Of a stretch of 5,274 bases of DNA, positions 4,192-5,274 are shown in pieces. Under the pieces are notes generated by a model, which saw only the letters and a list, made by a program, of their open reading frames with translations, had not been told where the DNA came from and ran no database searches. The translations under genes and the position numbers were made by a program. The number at the start of each line of letters is the position of its first letter. The stretch's first letter is position 1. The DNA comes from Betaproteobacteria bacterium (GTDB taxonomy: Bacteria > Pseudomonadota > Gammaproteobacteria > Burkholderiales > Nitrosomonadaceae): the NCBI GenBank assembly GCA_022601315.1, contig JAHZIU010000003.1, positions 1 to 5,274 of the forward strand, written 5' to 3'.

Positions 4192-5274
4192 TTGAATTAT
4201 TTAAAGCAAATTGTTGCTCTGATGGTATTTGGTCTGGGGACTATTGTCAGTCCTTGTGTTGTAATGGCTGCAAACATTGATGTTCGTATCTTGATTGATG
4301 TTTCAGGCAGCATGAAAGCAACCGACCCACAAAATCTGCGTATTCCGGCGGTACGTCTTGTCGCCGAATTAATGCCTCAAGGTGCTACTGCAGGCATTTG
4401 GACATTTAGTGAAAAGGTCGACCAGATTCTCGCACCCGTCAAGGTTGACGCGAAATGGAAAGCTACGGCACTGGAGGCGGCGAACATTATTCACTCGCGT
4501 GGCCAGTTAACTGATGTTGAAGCAGCACTGCAAGCAGCGACGCGCGATTGGGATTCCGCTGATAATAGTACACTCGAACGCCATGTGATTTTGCTGACAG
4601 ATGGGATGGTTGATATTTCGAAGCAGGCCGCTGACAATACGGCCTCGCGTGATCGTATACTTGGATATGAGTTGGCCCGGCTCAAGGCTAATGGCGCAAA
4701 GATCCACACGATTGCATTATCTGCAGATTCGGATGGAGAACTTATGACTGTGTTAGCGGAAAACACGGACGGTTGGTCTGAGCAGATTGATGAAGCTGAT
4801 TCCTTGCAGCGTATTTTTCTACGAATATTTGAGCAAGTGGCAAGTCCTGATTCAATCCCTTTGATGGACAACCAGTTCGAAGTGGATCAATCGATTAGCG
4901 AAATGACTTTGTTGGTTTTTCGTGGGGAAGACGCCGAACCACTTGAACTGGTAAATCCAAATGGTGAGAAACTACAACTTGGTTCACATCCGGCAAATGT
5001 TCACTGGCGAGCGGAAAATGGTTACGAACTTGTAACCATGAGTGATCCTGCACAAGGGACTTGGCAAATCAATACAGACCCGGACCCAGATAACCGTGTG
5101 CTAATCGTAACCGACTTAAAGCTTGAGCTCGATATATTACCAACAACAATGCTGACGAATGAAGTTGTCGAACTTAATGCGTATATTACTGAACGTGGAC
5201 AACTGCTAAAGCGTGAAGACTTTTTAAATTTATTGCAAGCAGAACTGGTCGTCTCCGGGTCTGGTATTGACGAG
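4192..5274 (+). CDS. Exported von Willebrand factor A domain protein, 3' truncated by window edge
   Basis: The frame is open from 4111 to the window end, and the last 3' part of the gene lies outside. TTG at 4192 is chosen as start: GGATAACGGA precedes it, and it gives a complete signal peptide (MNYLKQ, hydrophobic run, cleavage likely after VMA at residue 26). The first ATG, at 4222, would cut off the charged N-terminus. The VWA domain spans about 29-200 with a full MIDAS metal site: Asp36, Ser38 and Ser40 in DVSGS, Thr107 in LTDVEAAL, and Asp137 in LLTDGMVD. A region of probable beta structure follows from about 205. Sequences such as DPQNLRIPAVRL, GIWTFSEKVD and IHSRG are typical of a gammaproteobacterial family of periplasmic or membrane-anchored VWA proteins of unknown function (I recall it as TIGR03503-like). 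VWA domains mediate metal-dependent protein binding. The sequence shows no lesion, so the gene appears intact within the window. Confidence 0.82.
   Translation, partial: MNYLKQIVALMVFGLGTIVSPCVVMAANIDVRILIDVSGSMKATDPQNLRIPAVRLVAELMPQGATAGIWTFSEKVDQILAPVKVDAKWKATALEAANIIHSRGQLTDVEAALQAATRDWDSADNSTLERHVILLTDGMVDISKQAADNTASRDRILGYELARLKANGAKIHTIALSADSDGELMTVLAENTDGWSEQIDEADSLQRIFLRIFEQVASPDSIPLMDNQFEVDQSISEMTLLVFRGEDAEPLELVNPNGEKLQLGSHPANVHWRAENGYELVTMSDPAQGTWQINTDPDPDNRVLIVTDLKLELDILPTTMLTNEVVELNAYITERGQLLKREDFLNLLQAELVVSGSGIDE

Noticed and set aside
4491..4871. 126-codon minus-strand frame
   Set aside because: It lies opposite the VWA gene, which carries a full MIDAS motif, so it is a shadow.

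Overview
The window looks like accessory chromosomal DNA of a Gram-negative proteobacterium, gamma or beta. A periplasmic TagO/VasI-type protein, a predicted lipoprotein endopeptidase, a signal-peptide VWA protein of a type I associate with gammaproteobacteria, and a moderately AT-rich composition all point that way. No rRNA, tRNA or CRISPR array was seen, and the species cannot be named from this sequence.

Layout, all main genes on the + strand: (1) 126-869, a stand-alone class I glutamine amidotransferase with an intact Cys-His-Glu triad. (2) 870-1226, a gene-free stretch holding several mutually complementary 8-base segments (935-1056) and a promoter-like region with a 9-base direct repeat exactly 22 bp apart. 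(3) 1227-1868, a TagO/VasI-family type VI secretion accessory protein with no other secretion gene beside it. (4) 1869-2410, a 542-base gene-free stretch dominated by a long imperfect inverted repeat (1971-2128) whose tip carries two further hairpins, followed by a smaller hairpin and an 18-base near-palindrome. (5) 2411-3124, a lipoprotein M23 (LytM) metallopeptidase with a cysteine-rich insertion. (6) 3130-3784, a decayed tyrosine recombinase: its N-terminal part is missing, the frame is broken by an AATG tandem duplication, and the catalytic tyrosine is replaced by histidine. (7) 3785-4191, mostly non-coding, with a possible short minus-strand gene remnant and an 11-base direct repeat. (8) 4192 to the window end, the first 361 codons of an exported VWA-domain protein with a probable TTG start.

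The genes do not look like one operon: long spacers separate them and each appears to have its own signals. The TagO-like protein and the M23 enzyme could both act in the envelope, on or near peptidoglycan. The dead integrase beside them suggests that the middle of the window (roughly 1870-4190) is a relic of an integrated element flanked by more ordinary chromosomal genes. The points most worth a second look are the forked inverted repeat at 1971-2128 and the double lesion in the integrase.
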